From Pogona vitticeps (taxonomy: Eukaryota; Chordata; Lepidosauria; Squamata; Agamidae), in the NCBI RefSeq assembly GCF_051106095.1, contig NC_135783.1, positions 190,823,447 to 190,887,446 of the forward strand: 64,000 nt of DNA. Direction: 5' to 3'. Position 1 is the first letter of the stretch; each line of letters opens with the position of its first letter. Positions 32,401 to 47,500 of this stretch are shown in pieces. A model generated the notes under the pieces. The model had not been told where the DNA came from. It made no database searches and was given only the letters and a program-made list of their open reading frames with translations. Both the position numbers and the translations under genes were made by a program.

Positions 32401-35400
32401 CCAGTGGTTTTTCCTACTCTCTTCAGTTTAAGCTTGAATTTTGCAATGAGAAGCTGATGATCAGAGCCACAATCAGCTCCAGGTCTTGTTTGTGCTGACT
32501 GTATAGAGCTTCTCCATCTTTGGCTGCAGAGAATAGAATCAGTCTGATTACGGTATTGCCCATCTGGTGATTTCCATGTATAGAGTTGCCTCTTGTGTTG
32601 TTGGAAAAGAGTGTGTGTGATGACCAGCTTGTTCTCTTGACAAAACTCTATTAGCCTTTGCCCTGCTTCGTTTTGAACTCCAAGGCCAAACTTCCCTATT
32701 GTTCCTTTTATCTCTTGACTTCCTACTTTAGCATTCCAGTCCCTTAGAATGAGAAGAACATCTTTCTTTGGTGTCAGTTCTAGAAGGTGTTGTAAGTCTT
32801 CATAGAATTCATCAATTTCAGTCTCCTCAGCATTGGTGGTTGGTGCATAAACTTGGATTATTGTGATGTTGAAAGGTCTGCCTTGGATTCGTATTGACAT
32901 CATTCTATCATTTTTGAGATTATAACCCATTACAGCTTTTCCCACTCTTTTGTTGACTATGAAGGCTACTCCATTCCTTCTACGGGATTCTTGCCCACAA
33001 TAGTAGATATGATAATCATCTGAATTGAATTCACCCATACCTGTCCATTTTAGTTCACTGATGCCCATGATGTCAATGTTTATTCTTGCCATTTCTTGTT
33101 TGATCACATCCAGTTTATAAGGTTCATAGATCTTACATTCCAGGTTCCTATGCAGTATTTTTTTTTGCAGCATCGGACTTTCCTTTCACTTCCAGAACCA
33201 TTAGTAGGTCCAAAACTCTGCAGCCAGATTGCTAACTGGGGCTGCCTACAGGGATCACAAAAAAACCGTTTTATAGCAGCTCCACTGGCTGCCAATCCGT
33301 CTGGTCACAACTGAAAAGTGCTCATTTTGACTCATAAAGCCCTAAGCAACTTGGGTCCAAGCTATCTCAAGGAGCATGTCTTTCTTTATGAGCCTGCCTA
33401 TATGTGAAGATTGTCAGGGGAGGCCTTCCTCTCAATCCCACAACTCTCACCAGCCTGTTTGGTGGGAACACGGGAGAAAGCTTTCTCTGTCACTGCTCCC
33501 AGACTCTGGAACTCCCTCCCATTGGAGGCCAGACTGGCCCCACCTTTGCTGTCCTTCCGCAAACAAAGATCTTTCTCTTCAGGCAGCCTTTCCCTTAATG
33601 ATTGGGCAACAGGGAGGGATTTGTAAATGGATGGTTGTGCCTCACTGCTTCGAATGTGGTTTTGGTCTTTTTGTTTACTGTTTTAGCGCTATAATTATTT
33701 GAGGCATCTAAAATATTTGCATATATGCTGTGCTTAGCTTTGACGTAATCCACCTTGGGTCCTTTTTAAAGAGAAAGGCAGGGTTAAAATATTTTAAATA
33801 AATAAATAAATCTTTTTCCCTTCCTGTGAAGTTGCACCTTACATCAGAGCTTCTGGGGAAATATGCATAGTTTACATTCAACATCTGGGAATATTTGCCC
33901 TCCCCCCCACCTGTAGGTTTGATTCAACTCTCAAAAACCTATGGGACTATTGCTGATCATGAGGGAATATTGGAATTTTAGTCAAAAATATCTGAAGGAG
34001 CACAAGTTCCCCGATCCTGATAAAAGTGTTATCTCTCTAACCCTCTTTCATGTCTTTCTGACAATCTATAGAGATGTGTTCTGTCTCTTGACAAGAAACT
34101 AGAATTAGAATTAGTTTCATATAGTGAATTATATTACACATTTTACGTAATATTAGTAATGTTATATGTACACATTTATGAGGGGTTTTCCAGTGATCAC
34201 CCCGCAGATATCCTAATCTGGTCTATATCATTAAGTGCTTCAGGACCATAATCAAAGTAGCAGAACGGATTTGATTTATTTTTTAATGGGTTTTTTGAGG
34301 ATTTAAATTTTTAAAAAATGTTTTTTTTTTACTTAAGCCACCTTTTTTTAAAAATGTTGATTTTTATCCACCCTGCAAAATAGCTCTTTGGTACAGATGA
34401 AGAACCATTAAGCCTGCAGGTGTTTCGGCATATGGCTTCCCCAGTCTCTAGTGGTTTCCACCTTGGGTCCCCAGATGTTCTTCCAGATGTTCTTCACCAC
34501 TAGCGGTGCTCGCCAGGATTTCTGCAAGTTGCAGTCTGCTGGCTGTCGGAGGTCCAAAACATTTTGGTTCCCTACCCCAGCACAGAGGACACAACTGTGT
34601 GGCAATTTTGGTGTGGGTTGTAACTAGAAGGATCAGTATAAATAGGAGCATAAAATATAATTTTAGCTGCAAACGATGAGAAAATTCAGACATGTCTGCA
34701 AACCTTGTAGTGTCGTCATTTTCCATCTCTCTTGTTTATCTAGATTATAACTGTAGGTACTTGAAGGTAATGGACATCATGCGTAGCTCAGAGCCATCCT
34801 GTTTCTGCTACCTTCCAAATGGATCCCTCCACTTAAAAAATATTTGGACAACTATCCAGGTATGGTTAGATGCAGTTAATGTGGTTCAAAATCCCAAATG
34901 AAACTGAATTGTATTGGCATCTGTTACTATCTTGGAATTTGCATCAATGAATATTGGGACCATAGCTACAGAATGAATGTTAATGGGCCACAGGAGAATG
35001 TCATATGCAAGAAGAATACAGTGGTGCCTCGCTTAATGACAACAATCTGTTCCAGGAAAATCGCCGTTAAGCGAAAACATCGTAAAATGAAATTTAAAAG
35101 CCCATTGAAACGCATTGAAACCCATTTAATTCGTTCCAGTGGGGTAAAAACTCACCATCCATCAAAGATTCTCCATACGGTGGCCATTTTCGCTGCCTGT
35201 ATAGCAAGGAATCTGTCCCTAAACACCATTTAGGACCAGATTTAAGCACCCGGCGGCCATTTTGAAACCACCGATCAGCTGTTAAAAAACATTGTTTTGC
35301 AAAGAATCGGTTCCCGAAGCAGGGAACCGATCATCGCAAAGCGAAAAAACCCTATTTAGACCATTGTTTTGCAATCGCAAAAAGATCGTTGTACAGCGAT

Positions 35401-35545
35401 TTCATCGTAATGCAGGGCAATCCTTAAGCAAGGCATCACTATAAAATTGGCTGTGAAAAGAAGCATGGTATGGTGCTTTGTATTCAGTTCTAGTCTGTGG
35501 CATGGAGTCATGGGAATTTAACTCCCCCTGGGATAAAAAAAAAGG

Positions 35546-35580
<35 letters not shown>

Positions 35581-38500
35581 CCTTGCCACTGACCATTACT
35601 TGGCTGGAAGGTTTGAGCTTTCTGTTTTATGGGTCTTATGATTTCTTAGTCTATATATATGAGTAGCAGTTTCCAATATAGCAACCAATACATGACTGTC
35701 CAGAAGTAAGTCCGATTCAACACAGCAGAACTTACTTCTGATTAAGCATGCATAGTGTTGCTACGTAAAGATAAGTCTATACTGTAAACATACGTTGATT
35801 TTATAAATCAATCCTTGTTTCAAATGGAATGCTGGGAATTGTGTGATGAAGAGTGCCAAAAATCCTATGTCGAGTGATCCCCAACTTCCCTTCACACAAA
35901 ATGTTTGTTTCCACAGCCTTCTCGTTAGAAAAACCAGGCTGGGCTTATTGGTCTGAGTGAGTGGCTACTGTAGGTGGGAGGTTTGTGTTTTCATGAAAAA
36001 GCAGTGCAATATTAGTTATTAGTCTGCTATTAATGTCTTTTACTGTCAGAGTTGGGAAGAAATCTTGTGAGGACGGCTGCTTCAGGAACTAGAATAATGT
36101 GGCTGGCCTTGATTACTCTGCCAGCTCGAAAGTTGCCATAGATTTTATATGACCTGAATGGGGGGAAAGGATGCCTCACCCTGATATGTGGGGCTGTCCC
36201 CCTTACTCAGACCATGGGCCACCCGGAGGAGTGCTGTGTGGTGCTGTGTCTCAGGCAGCAAATTGTCTTGGACATGCTGTGCTGACAAATCAGTCTGAAG
36301 TATAAACAGGCCCCTGAGGAAACTCTCAGAGGACCATCAGTGTGCCTGAAAAGAATAGGATGATGGCAGAAGTATCCTCTGCTTCTCTGTTAGAACATCT
36401 TGCCCCCAAAGAGTCTTTTTCACCTCTGCTTATTTCTCGTTGAGTTAAAAGAGACCATAGGTTAAAAAAGAAATGAAGTAGAACCAGGTTTTTTGGCCTT
36501 ATTTAGCTTGAAATTAAATAAACTTTCTGATCAAAAGTCTGAAGTTTAGTATAGTAAATCATATTAAAGTAGGCCCATTGAATCCATTGAGATTTAGTGA
36601 GTCAACTCCATAAGTTTGATTGATTCAAATGGGCCTACTCTGGTTGAGACTTACTATGCTAAATGAAGTCAGAGTAGGCTTATCGGAATCAATTAAACTT
36701 ATGGAGGCGTTGACTTACTAAATCTCTACTGATTCAATGGGCTCATATTAATGCAATTTGTTACATTAAACAACAGGATTTTGGCCGGTTTCTTAAAAGA
36801 AGGAGAGGCACAGTGGTGTCCTCTAGATGTTTTGAACAACAGCTCCCATGATCCCTGGCCATTGACCATTTTGGCTAGTGCATATAGGAGTTGTAACTAA
36901 AACCTATGGAAAGTGTCAGGTTGTTTTGGTTAGGAAGAATCTCAGACATTGGCTCTGGTTAGAATCCTGAGGCTGTATACAGACTGATTTTCAGAAGTCA
37001 GTTTTGGTACTCTCAAAGTGTTAAGCCAAGATTCTGGGTTCATCCTGGCTTGGCATGAATAAGCAGCGTGCAGCTACACATGGCATTTTGGCCTTATTGC
37101 TTTGCTTGCTTGTGAACAGGTACACAAAATAGAAGTGAGTGGCCTAGTGTTACATCTGAATTTCACATCCTGGTTTGTTGCTTCCACTGAAACCTGGGTT
37201 ATGAGTCAGGGGTCAGACAGATGATGGTTTGTGGATTCTGGCTTGTTTGTGAACAGCAGACCAGGATCCTGGCTGCAGAGAAAACACTAATCCGAGCATT
37301 TGTGGTTTATTTGCCCACCCATATAAACAGGTAGTAAGCATCAGGATTTCTACCTTGAAATGATATGTAAACAAGGCCAGAAATAAATCATAAAAATTAT
37401 ATGAGTCCTGCTTATTTGTCATATTGTTTTGTCATTTTCTTTTTTCGTGTGAACAAACCTGTATGGGTGAGGCAGGATTCATATTATCTTCTTTTCCAGG
37501 TGAAAATAAATAGCATTGAACCAGTTGAGGTGGTTTCTATCTCAGAGGAACGGAACTGTCATCAGTCAGAAAATCTGTTTGCCTTTTTAAAGTGCCTCTT
37601 GAACAATCTCTGGCAGCCAAGGGTATCTAAAGAAACAGTCATTTCAGTGGCCTACTATGGAGACAAAACGTGTCTCAGGGTCCAGCCTACAAATAAAATG
37701 CCCTACACTGTGAGTGTACAACAAAACAGTGAGTAAATTTTAGAAATCCATTTCTTTCTTTATTGGTTTGGTTTAATTTGATTTGATATTTGATTTGATT
37801 TTTATACTCCCCATCTAACTGATGGTCACTCTGGGTGGTTCACAGATAACCAACAACAAAAACAAATATGGCATAATCAAGTGCATTAGTGAGAAAGATG
37901 AGGAGAAAAAGGAAATGGAAAGGAGTGTGCCGTCCCCTCCAACGTCTGAGCAGAAGGATAAAAAGGAGAAAGTGACGGTAATAGAGATGGTGGAAATAAT
38001 TAAGGAGATGAAAGATATCACAGTAGGAAAAGAAAGGGAGGGGTCAGGAAAAGAAGGTCGGAAAGCAATGGATGTGTTCTTAACAACAGAGGAAGGTGGA
38101 GTATCAAAGGAGACAGAAAAAGTAGTCGTGATAGAAGAAGAATAGTGGGAGGAAGAAAGTACTGTAGTCCTAAAGTGTTTAAGATACCACAAAAGGATAT
38201 AGAGGGAAAGAGGGAAATAAAAGGTGCGTGTGAGGAAGAAAAACCAACTGTCAAACCGGTCATTGTGGGGTTGTCTGAAGAAGAATGGACTGTCTTGGTC
38301 TATCCGAAACAACACGGTCCTGTGAAATACGTGAACCATTGTCGGAACCTGCAGTTGGGAGAGAAGCCCCCCGAGACAGGGTGGGCTCAACACTCGTGCT
38401 GCGGAACAATTTGTGCAGTCCAGAATGGATAGTGTCTGAGGAAGCCAACAGATCAAGAACTGTTCAAGAAAACGTACCGTTAGGCGTCAGGTGTCTAATA

Positions 38501-41500
38501 AGTCAATTACCAATGTTATGGGACAGTTCCAATATTAATCCAAGTTATAACGACCATATTGAAGTTTTAATTGAGAAAAACCCCGTTGTTAGAAATAAAA
38601 CGTTACATGAATCTCCTCTCATGTCTTTATCTTCTCCAAAGTTGGAACCGCTGAAGACCTTAGAAGAACCCGATCACAACATTAAATTAAATTAACAAAT
38701 TAAACTGAATAATAAACATTTAAAACAACTAAAAACAGGCAGCAATTGGGTGAAAGGATGGTGCTCTCAAGGGTCTTAGGTTGGTGTGTTCTGAAAGGGC
38801 TGACAGAGGAAAATGTTCCTAAAACTATGCCCGCGTTATTGACTGGATCCAGGCCGAACAGGACATGACTTTTGACATTCCCTGTCTTGCTTTACTGGTT
38901 CCAGTGTTGGATGAAAAGCTTCTCCTCCTCTTTGTTGCTGGTGGCCTTCTCTTCCATTTTGCACGCAACCTGAGTCGGTGAGTCCTGGCTTTCTTATACT
39001 GTTTCTCGTGTATCTCTTTCTATAATTCATGGCTATGGGAAAAACAGTTCTGCATATAAACAGAAGTTACACTTTAATTTCAGCATGATTTAAGAGAAGC
39101 TACTGTATACAGGACAATAGCGTGCACCTTTCTTGTTTCTTTACTTTCAAGCAAACCCCAATTGTTAGTCTCAACTGAAGGAGGCCCACTAGAGTAATTA
39201 GACTTTGGTAAGCCAGCACTTCTGTAAACTTGAGACATTTAATGGGTCTGCTCTGTTTAGGATTAAAATTAGGATTTATCTCAAGAGGAAAGCACGCTGT
39301 TAAGAATATTCAAATAGCTATTTCAGCAAAAGATGTAGGTTTTCTAAGCAAACTGTAGGAAGCAAGAGAGGATTTTCCTTTCCAAAACAAACGTGGAATT
39401 GCTTTGTTCTGAGATTGTGTAGGTACTTCTCTTCACAGCAAGAAAACCCCAGGATGTAGAAAGTTTTTTCGGGTGGGAGGCTTAGTTTTACATTAAAGTT
39501 GTGCCCCGCTTAACGATTACCCCGCATTACGATGAATCCGCTTCACGACGATGTTTTTGCGATCGCAATTGCGATTGCAAAACAATGTTTTAAATGGGTT
39601 TTTTTCGCTTTGCGAAGATCAGTTCCCTGCTTCGGGAACCGATTCTTCGCATTACGACGATCGAAACAGCTGATCGTCAGGTTTTCAAAATGGCCACCGG
39701 GTGCTCAAAATGGCTCCCCACTGTGCTTAGGGACGGATTTCTCGCTATACAGGCACCGATAATGGCCACCGTGTGGAGGATCTTCGCTGGATGGTGAGTT
39801 TTTAGCCCATTGGAACACATTAACTGGGTTTTAATGTGTTTCGTTTGGTTTTTTATTTTCGCTTTACGATGTTTTCGCTCTACAATGATTTTGCTGGAAC
39901 AAATTGATGTCATTAAGCGAGCACCACTGTATTGTCTTGTCACCTCCTTTTGTGCATCCACAAATAAAAAGGATGTCTTCATCACTACATATTCTATGGA
40001 TTTCTTTATGTAAGCTTTTCTGTGTTGCTGTTACCCATGGCCAAGTCACTTCTGAGTTACGTGCAACCACGTTCAGTGTTCAAGGAATGAGTTAGCATTG
40101 ACACCCCCAATCCACTAAGTTTCCATAGCTGAGTGGAGATATGAACCCAAGTGTTTTGAGTCCTAGCTTAACACTCTAGCCAGTACACATTGGCATTTGA
40201 TCTTGTGTATAGGGTGCTTCATAAAATACGCAAGATTGTGCTTGGAACATAAAGAAATACTGTATCAGTGAATGCATTATTTAAAACAGTTAAGCTTCTA
40301 TCCTGTTCATCATGGGCAGAGCATAATGGGCTGGCCAGGGAGCCCCTGTGATCTCACACGGTCTCTGACTCATCATTGGGCCATTTAGCAGGGTGCAGGT
40401 TTTTGCAAGAGCTTCGTGGCACAGTGGTTAAACTGCTGTACTGCAGCCAAAAGTGCTCACGACCTGGGGTTCAGTCCCAGATAGCTGGCTCAAGGTTGAC
40501 TCAGCCTTCTATCCTTCCGAGGTCAGTAAAATGAGTACCCAGCTCGCTGGGGGGGGGGCAATGTGTAGCCTGCATAATTAATTTGTAAACCGCCCAGAGA
40601 GTGCTTGAAGCACTATGGGGTGGTATATAAGCAGCACGCTTTGCTTTTTGCTTTGCAAGGAGCTACCAGCTTTATTGATTAGATCTGATTTCTACCCTGT
40701 CCTCTCCCCATAGAGAGACTCAAGGTGTCTTACAAATGGTTTAAGATATGTACAAACAGTTAAGATTGTGAAAATCACATCATTAAAAAAAATTATCTAA
40801 AGACGCAGACTAAAATCCTTTAAAAAACATTTTAAAAAGAGAAACTAACAATTCCCTGCTTAAAATCACTGCCTCAGCAACAGTTTGCGTATTAAAAACC
40901 TGCCCTAAAAGAAGGTGTTTCCTGCTAGTAGAAGGAAAGAAGGGGAGGGGAGGGCTGGCTTGGCCTGCAGCGGAAGGATGCTGACCAGAACATTAAAATA
41001 ATAAAAGTAGACTTCAAAGCAGTGGTTCCCAGCCTTGGGTCCCCAGATGTCCTTGGACTACAATTACCAGAAACCCCAGCCAGTGGTGAAGCTTCTGGAA
41101 GTTTTAGTCCAAGAACATCTGGGGACCCAAGGTTGAGAACCACTGCTTTAAAGCATGAAAGCATACAATGCAGCTGTGATGGAGCAGCTTGATACCTTTC
41201 CCATAGGCTGAAATTCATGTCACCTGAGTAGGACTTAGAATTTAACGAAAGGCGGTGCTTGTGGATTAGAATCAAGGTGAAGGCCTTCATGCCATAAGGC
41301 TGTGGGGAGGTGGGCCTTGAGGCTTTCAGCGTACATGTGTTCACATTTCTGTGTACTTGAAACCCCTTGTCCTTAATTGCAACATTTTAACTGCATTCCT
41401 CTGTTCTTCCCAAACAGAAGTGTTATATTCTATTATTCTGCTGGAGTAGCGTTTGGTGTTTTTGCCACTCTAATCTTTCTCCTTTTGATGCTTAAAAGAT

Positions 41501-44500
41501 TTATTCCCAAGGTAGGCACACTGTTGATCACGTAAAATAAGGAGTGTTTGCCATGTAGCTCGGTTTTTCATTGTTACCTGAGCATTTAAGTCAGTCTCTA
41601 GGCTCGAAAAGTAATGCTGAAATATAATTGGTTCCAAATTGCTTTGTCTGAATTTATGGGATTAAAGTGGTGACTTGTTTATATAACCCATTCTTCGGAT
41701 GTAACAGTTGCTTACTTTATTCTAATCTCTTGCTTGTTTGGCATTTAAATGCTCAGTGGATACATCTAAGGCAAGAGCATGTTGTAAACCAGGAGTGGGG
41801 TACCTTCAGCACCCCAAGTCTTTTGGACAACAATTTCCAAAATCCTCTTCATCGTCATCGTAGAACTGCATAGCTCCTTGGGCCATACTGACAAGAGTGT
41901 CTGGAAATGGAAATCCAGACTATCTGGATGACTGTATTTCACCCCATATGATTAAGATCTTGTATGATGATGACTGTCTAGAAGGGCGGGATATAAATCC
42001 AATAATAAATAAATAAATAAAATGATGATGATGATGAATTAGGCGCTCCGGACATATCCTTGTTTTAATTTGGGATTATTTTGCCACAGGACTCTCGTCA
42101 TTATCCTGCAAAAGAATGAACTGAAAAAGCCAAATACACAGGAAACACATGCTGTCTGTGATTAAAACTTTTCACAAGGGTTTAAACCTGGTTTGGGAAA
42201 AGAAAATATTTGCAGACAGTAATTAGTTTACAGTAACACACACACACCCATCCATGGGATCAGAATCTGCTGATTTGCTTATCCAGTTTGAAAATATTAA
42301 ATATATTAAATGAAACAATCGTAGAAATATATATTTCTAAAGATGAAGCTACTAGAATGGGCCACTAGAGGGAGTCAGACCATGCTATGGATAGTATTTG
42401 CTATAATCCACATTTTCCAGCATTCACCGGGGGGGGGGGGCTTGGAAACAATTCCCCATAGACATGGGGAGGCTACTGTATTTCCCCTGCTTCAAAGCTG
42501 GTCATTCAAGGTTGGCAGTGGCTTCTTGGTACCTGTATTTGAGGGTTCTCCAAAGCTAAGTTTGAGGATTCCATAGCTGAGCGTGTCCCAAAATAACCAC
42601 CTAGTGGTGGGGGTGGAATTGCTGCTGGCAAAACATCCCATATTGGAAATAGATACAGTGGTGTCTCGCTTAGCGAAGTTAATCGGTGCAGCAAAAATCA
42701 CTGCTAACCAAAAACATCGCTAAGCAATTTTAAAAAGCCCATAGGAATGCATTGAAACCCCTTCAATGTGTTCGTATGGGCAAAAAACTTACCTTTAAGT
42801 GAAAATCCTCCATACGGCAGCCATTTTTGCTGCCCGGTATGTGAGGAATCCGTCCCAAAACACAGCGGGCGGCCATGATTTTTACCCAGTGGCCATTTTG
42901 GAACCGCCGATCAGCTGTAGGAAAAAGATCGCTATGTGATAATCGGTAAGCGAAACAGCTTACCGATCATCGCAAAGTGATTTTTTCCTATTTAAAATTG
43001 CAATGCGATCGCAAAAGCGATCGCAAATTCTTCGTCGTATGCAATTTCATCGTTAAACGGGGCGCTCATTAAGCGAGGCACCACTGTATGTGAATAAAAC
43101 TAAAGCTATAGAATCAGCAGTGCACAAAACACCATCTTCTTGCATGTAATACAGTGTCCTTTGCTCTGTTAGGCCAGCCTAATCTCCTGCATCATTCTTT
43201 TCCCATGTCTCATGCTACCTGCTCATTATTGGGGGTGGGGGTACCTGACATCTCACCCGTGATTCATAAAATACTCCAATCATCATGGACTGGCCGCATT
43301 TGCCACCGGAGCTGCCTGCCGCCTACCTTTGCTTCTTCAGTTGTTTTTTAAAAGAGGTATCTGTGAATATGAATCTAAGTCTTATAGTTGAGTCTCAGAG
43401 CAGCTCTCTGCCTGTGTTAATAGACATATTCCTGAAGGCATGCTCTCATGAATATCCACCATAGCTTCATCCAAGCAGAGGGGAGGTACCAGGCAGTTCT
43501 GGTGGATGGTCCTGCCTCCTTCATGCCTTCTTTCAACACATGGAGGAGATGTGTGATAGAGTTTTTCAATCTAATAGAAAATACAATATGGAGTCCTTGT
43601 TGGCTTCACCAGTATTGGCTTTAGATCTCAAACTGTAAGGTGATCTTTATGTGTGGGTTGCCATCAACTTTTTTGGTCAGCTATGCTCAGTAAACATTCT
43701 GTTGTATTTGTGTGGTAAACCCTGCAACATGTATGGCTCAGTGCTCACCCCGTCCTTGTCTTTTTTTCTCTTTCCCTGTAGTTAAGTACCTTCTGGATTT
43801 TAATGAGTGGATGCTGGTTCTCTTCACTCTACTTTTTTTATATTTTGAAAGAAGATTTGAAGTGGCTGTGGTATAATTCTGCACACTACATACTGGGTAA
43901 GAGGAAGGATAGAAATATCATAGCTTAAGACATGACTAGGGTCATCCTCTTCCCTTGAGCAACATGGCTGCCTCCCTTCATAACACAGAAAGCTTATAAA
44001 ATAAATGACATTTTTCATTGGAGATTTCCAAATGAGGCAGCTTTTCATTTTTTGAGGGAAGTATCTCTTTCGGTAACCCGGCAGAGCAGTCAGCAGGAAG
44101 TGATACTATTGAGGAGAGAGACTGCTTTTGAGCCACTGGATTGAACCCTGGAAACATACCCTGTAGCAGAAACATTGCAAGATAAAAACCTCACATTCTG
44201 TTAGAGGAAAAAGGGTTCATGCAAAGTACCATGAAGCAGTAGACTCTTATCCTGAAATCAAACATTGCACACACAGACATGCATATAGATCGTCATCATC
44301 TTAGACCTGCAAATCTGGAAGGGACCCTCAAGGGATCATCCAGTCCAGCCCTTGTCAAGGAGGCACAGATGGGGGGAATCGAACTCCGAACCTTTGTCTC
44401 TGCAAGCCTGTGACCTAAAACACTGAGCTATCCAGGTAGTTCATGCAACATACAACCTACCAATGTCCAAACTAGATATTTTTACTGCTTTCCCAAGGAG

Positions 44501-47500
44501 TCTGACCCCTGACTCAGACCCTGACAGTCCTGATGCCACTGTAGTTTTCCCCATCCTGGTGTTCTCCAGATGTTTGACGCTATGAATGTTTGGGATTTCA
44601 CGTCATCCTGACCAGTGGGCAGAAATGACAGGAGCTTTAGGCCCAGACATCTGCAGAACAACCACAGGGAATCTTGCTCAATTGCCTGTGAAGTGTGGGA
44701 ACACTGACACCTCAGGAGCATCTGAGAATGGCGATGTATGGTAAGTCTTAACTCCTCCTTCCTTCAGAGATTCTAAGATGGCTGATTGGTTCACTTTGGG
44801 GTTATAGGAAAGCAGTCCCTCCCACCGGAACAGGAAAAGCAGACTCTCAGGCAGAGACCACCTTCTGCAGAACAGATTACCTGAAGGCTGTTCCTCCTGA
44901 AAAGTATTATGTATGTCAGGGATAACATGAGTTGTTGTTAATGCTGCCAGTCATGTCACTTAGGGGAAGTCATCCCTTAGGGTTATATGAGCCTTCTGGC
45001 GCAGTGGTTAAGCTGCAGTACTGCGGCCAAAACTCTGCTCACAACCCAAGGTTCAATCCCAGGTAGCTGGCTCAAGGTTCACTCAGCTTTCCAGCTTTCC
45101 AAGGTAGGTAAACTGAGTACCCAGCTTGCAATGTGTAGCCTGTGCAATTAACTTGTAAACCACCCAGTGAGTGCTTTAAGTACTGTGGGGCAGTATATAC
45201 AGTATATGCAGAACACTTCACTTTTGTTTGCTTTACAGTCATTGCATAGTGGGGCCTTAAAGCTGCAACCCGTGCCTGCTTACTTTGGAGTAAGCGACAA
45301 TAAACATCGGGAAATGTGCTTCTGAATAAATGTGAGTTGAGATTGAGTTGAGATTGGACTTCATGAGTAAGTCATGTTCTAACAAGTGTCCGGATTACCC
45401 ATTCAGGTTTTAAAAGGTACGCTTGGGTTTATTCGGTAACATAGAAGCTGCCATTGGAAAAGGATCGTGAACTTGCTCTCAGAGTTTCCTGTTCAGTTTA
45501 TATACCTTTAAAAGAAATTGGCATTTTGAATAACTTCAGAAAAAGGGCTGGCCCCTCTTTCTGCCTTTGGCCGGGCCACATGTGTGCCATAGCAGCCTTC
45601 CAAAGGCAACATGGAAAAGGGAAGGAAGAACTTATTTCCCCAGCAGTTAAAGTGCCCTTGCCTGCTCCCAGAAAGCTGACACTTACCACAGGGAAACAGC
45701 TCGGGAGCTATTCATAATCTGGGAAGAAGACTATGGTCGCATGATTTCTGCCTTGATGGCTAACATGGCTTTGTGTTTCCTTTCTTTCTTTTCCTTCTCC
45801 AGGGTATGTCTTGACAGTTGGGTTGTTCAGTTTTACTGCTTGTTACCTGCATGGACCTCTCCACAGCGTGCAAAGCATGAACATTCTGATGTGGCTTTTG
45901 CAGCTTCTAGGCTTGGTCTTCGTTTATTTTGGCATTGCTATCCCTCAGGTTGCCTATGTGATAATAGCCACTATGCTCTTTTCAAAAATCCTGCAGTATC
46001 TTCTTCAAATAGTCTGCTATTTGGGCAGGTTGGTATTATTTGGACTATTAAGCTCCTGTATATTGAAGTCATTCCACCCGCCCCATCCTGAATTAATTAA
46101 GCAATCAGGCAACCCAGGTTGTTTGCAGTGTACCGTAGCAAAACAGTAGTGCTAACAAACATGGTAGCCCCAGGTTAAATCCTCCTGCTCTGAATCATAT
46201 GGGCGAGTTTGGATGACATCATGCCCAAAGTGAAGTGCTATATGTCTGCCTCAGCAGCAGCCGGTCAGACAGGGGAAGGTGGGTAAACGTCACCAGCTGA
46301 ATTAAGGAATGCCATATGGGTCACACCAGGGTTCCATCGTCATTACAATACTGACCTAAGACTTAGGAGCTCTGCCACCAAGCTACGAAACTGAGCAGAC
46401 CAAAATCTCCCAATGAAGGAGACCTACCTCACAGTATTGTTCTGAGGATACGGCAAAGAAGAGTCATCTGTGCTGCCTGGAGCTCACTGGAGGAAGATGG
46501 GATAGAGAGGTCACTATAAATAAATGTTATGGAGAGGGGCTTGACGTGGGTTGCACAGTTTTTGGTAGAGCCATCCCGTGCTTTCTGCAGTACGCCTTTG
46601 TGTGTGTTGTTTGTCATAGTTGATGAAGAGGATAGGGCTTGTTTTGCTTTTCAGACATACTATTGTGTGGCTCTGGGTGATGTAGCACAGGGGTGGCCAG
46701 ATTTGAACTTGTGGGCTCTTGGTTTGTTTTTAATGATTACACAAAAGGTCTTTCATTAGGCCATGGCTTTGCCATCAGCTGCTGTTTTACGACTTACAAG
46801 AAGAGGTTATTTGTTTTCCATTCTACCTTTTTAAGAAGGTAGACATTAATCGAGGATCATGGGGGGGGGGGTAGAAAGACGCAAGATCTCTTTAGAACAC
46901 ACATAAAAAAAAAACAATTGTTTTAATACTAATTAGTTTCTTACCTTTACTATTTACACTTCTTGTGAGGTAAAGGAGCAGAAAAAGGCTGAGACGGAGA
47001 TAATCTTGTAAGATTTGTTACTTGCTCTTACTGTTGAATAGAATGAGAGTAGCCAAGGACCATTATTTGGACAGCCTTGTTGAAGGTTGATTTCAGAGTG
47101 GATATAAACAAGTTTGATCATACTGGAGTGCAGGACACGTCATAATAGATTCTAGCTACAGGAAGCCAGATTTAGGCTGAATATCAGGAAAAACCTCTTA
47201 ACTATTAGAGCAGTACAACAATGAAACCAGTAACCTGTGGAGGTGGTGAGTGCTGTGATACTGGAAGCATTCAAGAGAAAATTGGACAACCCTCTGTCAG
47301 ATCTGGTTTGACTTTGATTCTTGCATTAAGCAGGGGGTTGGACTCAGTGGCCTCATAGGTTTTTTCCAACTCAATTATTCTGTGAGTCTAAGTTCTAATT
47401 TGTATTAATGAAGTTGCACCCAGTTGTCTTAGCATGATCTAGCGAAACACATCTCTGATTGAAAACCCCTAGGTAAACAGTATCTGGGTTAAAGAGAGGG

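Noticed and set aside
29355-37728. Direct splice of exon 1 to exon 3
   Set aside because: The phases do not match (phase 1 to phase 0) and an early stop results. Inserting 34744-34859 restores phase and matches the NEMP family.
37822-38145. 107-codon frame as a NEMP2 alternative exon
   Set aside because: It lies in an LTR relic inside an L2-like tail, and no matching NEMP sequence or splice phase supports it.
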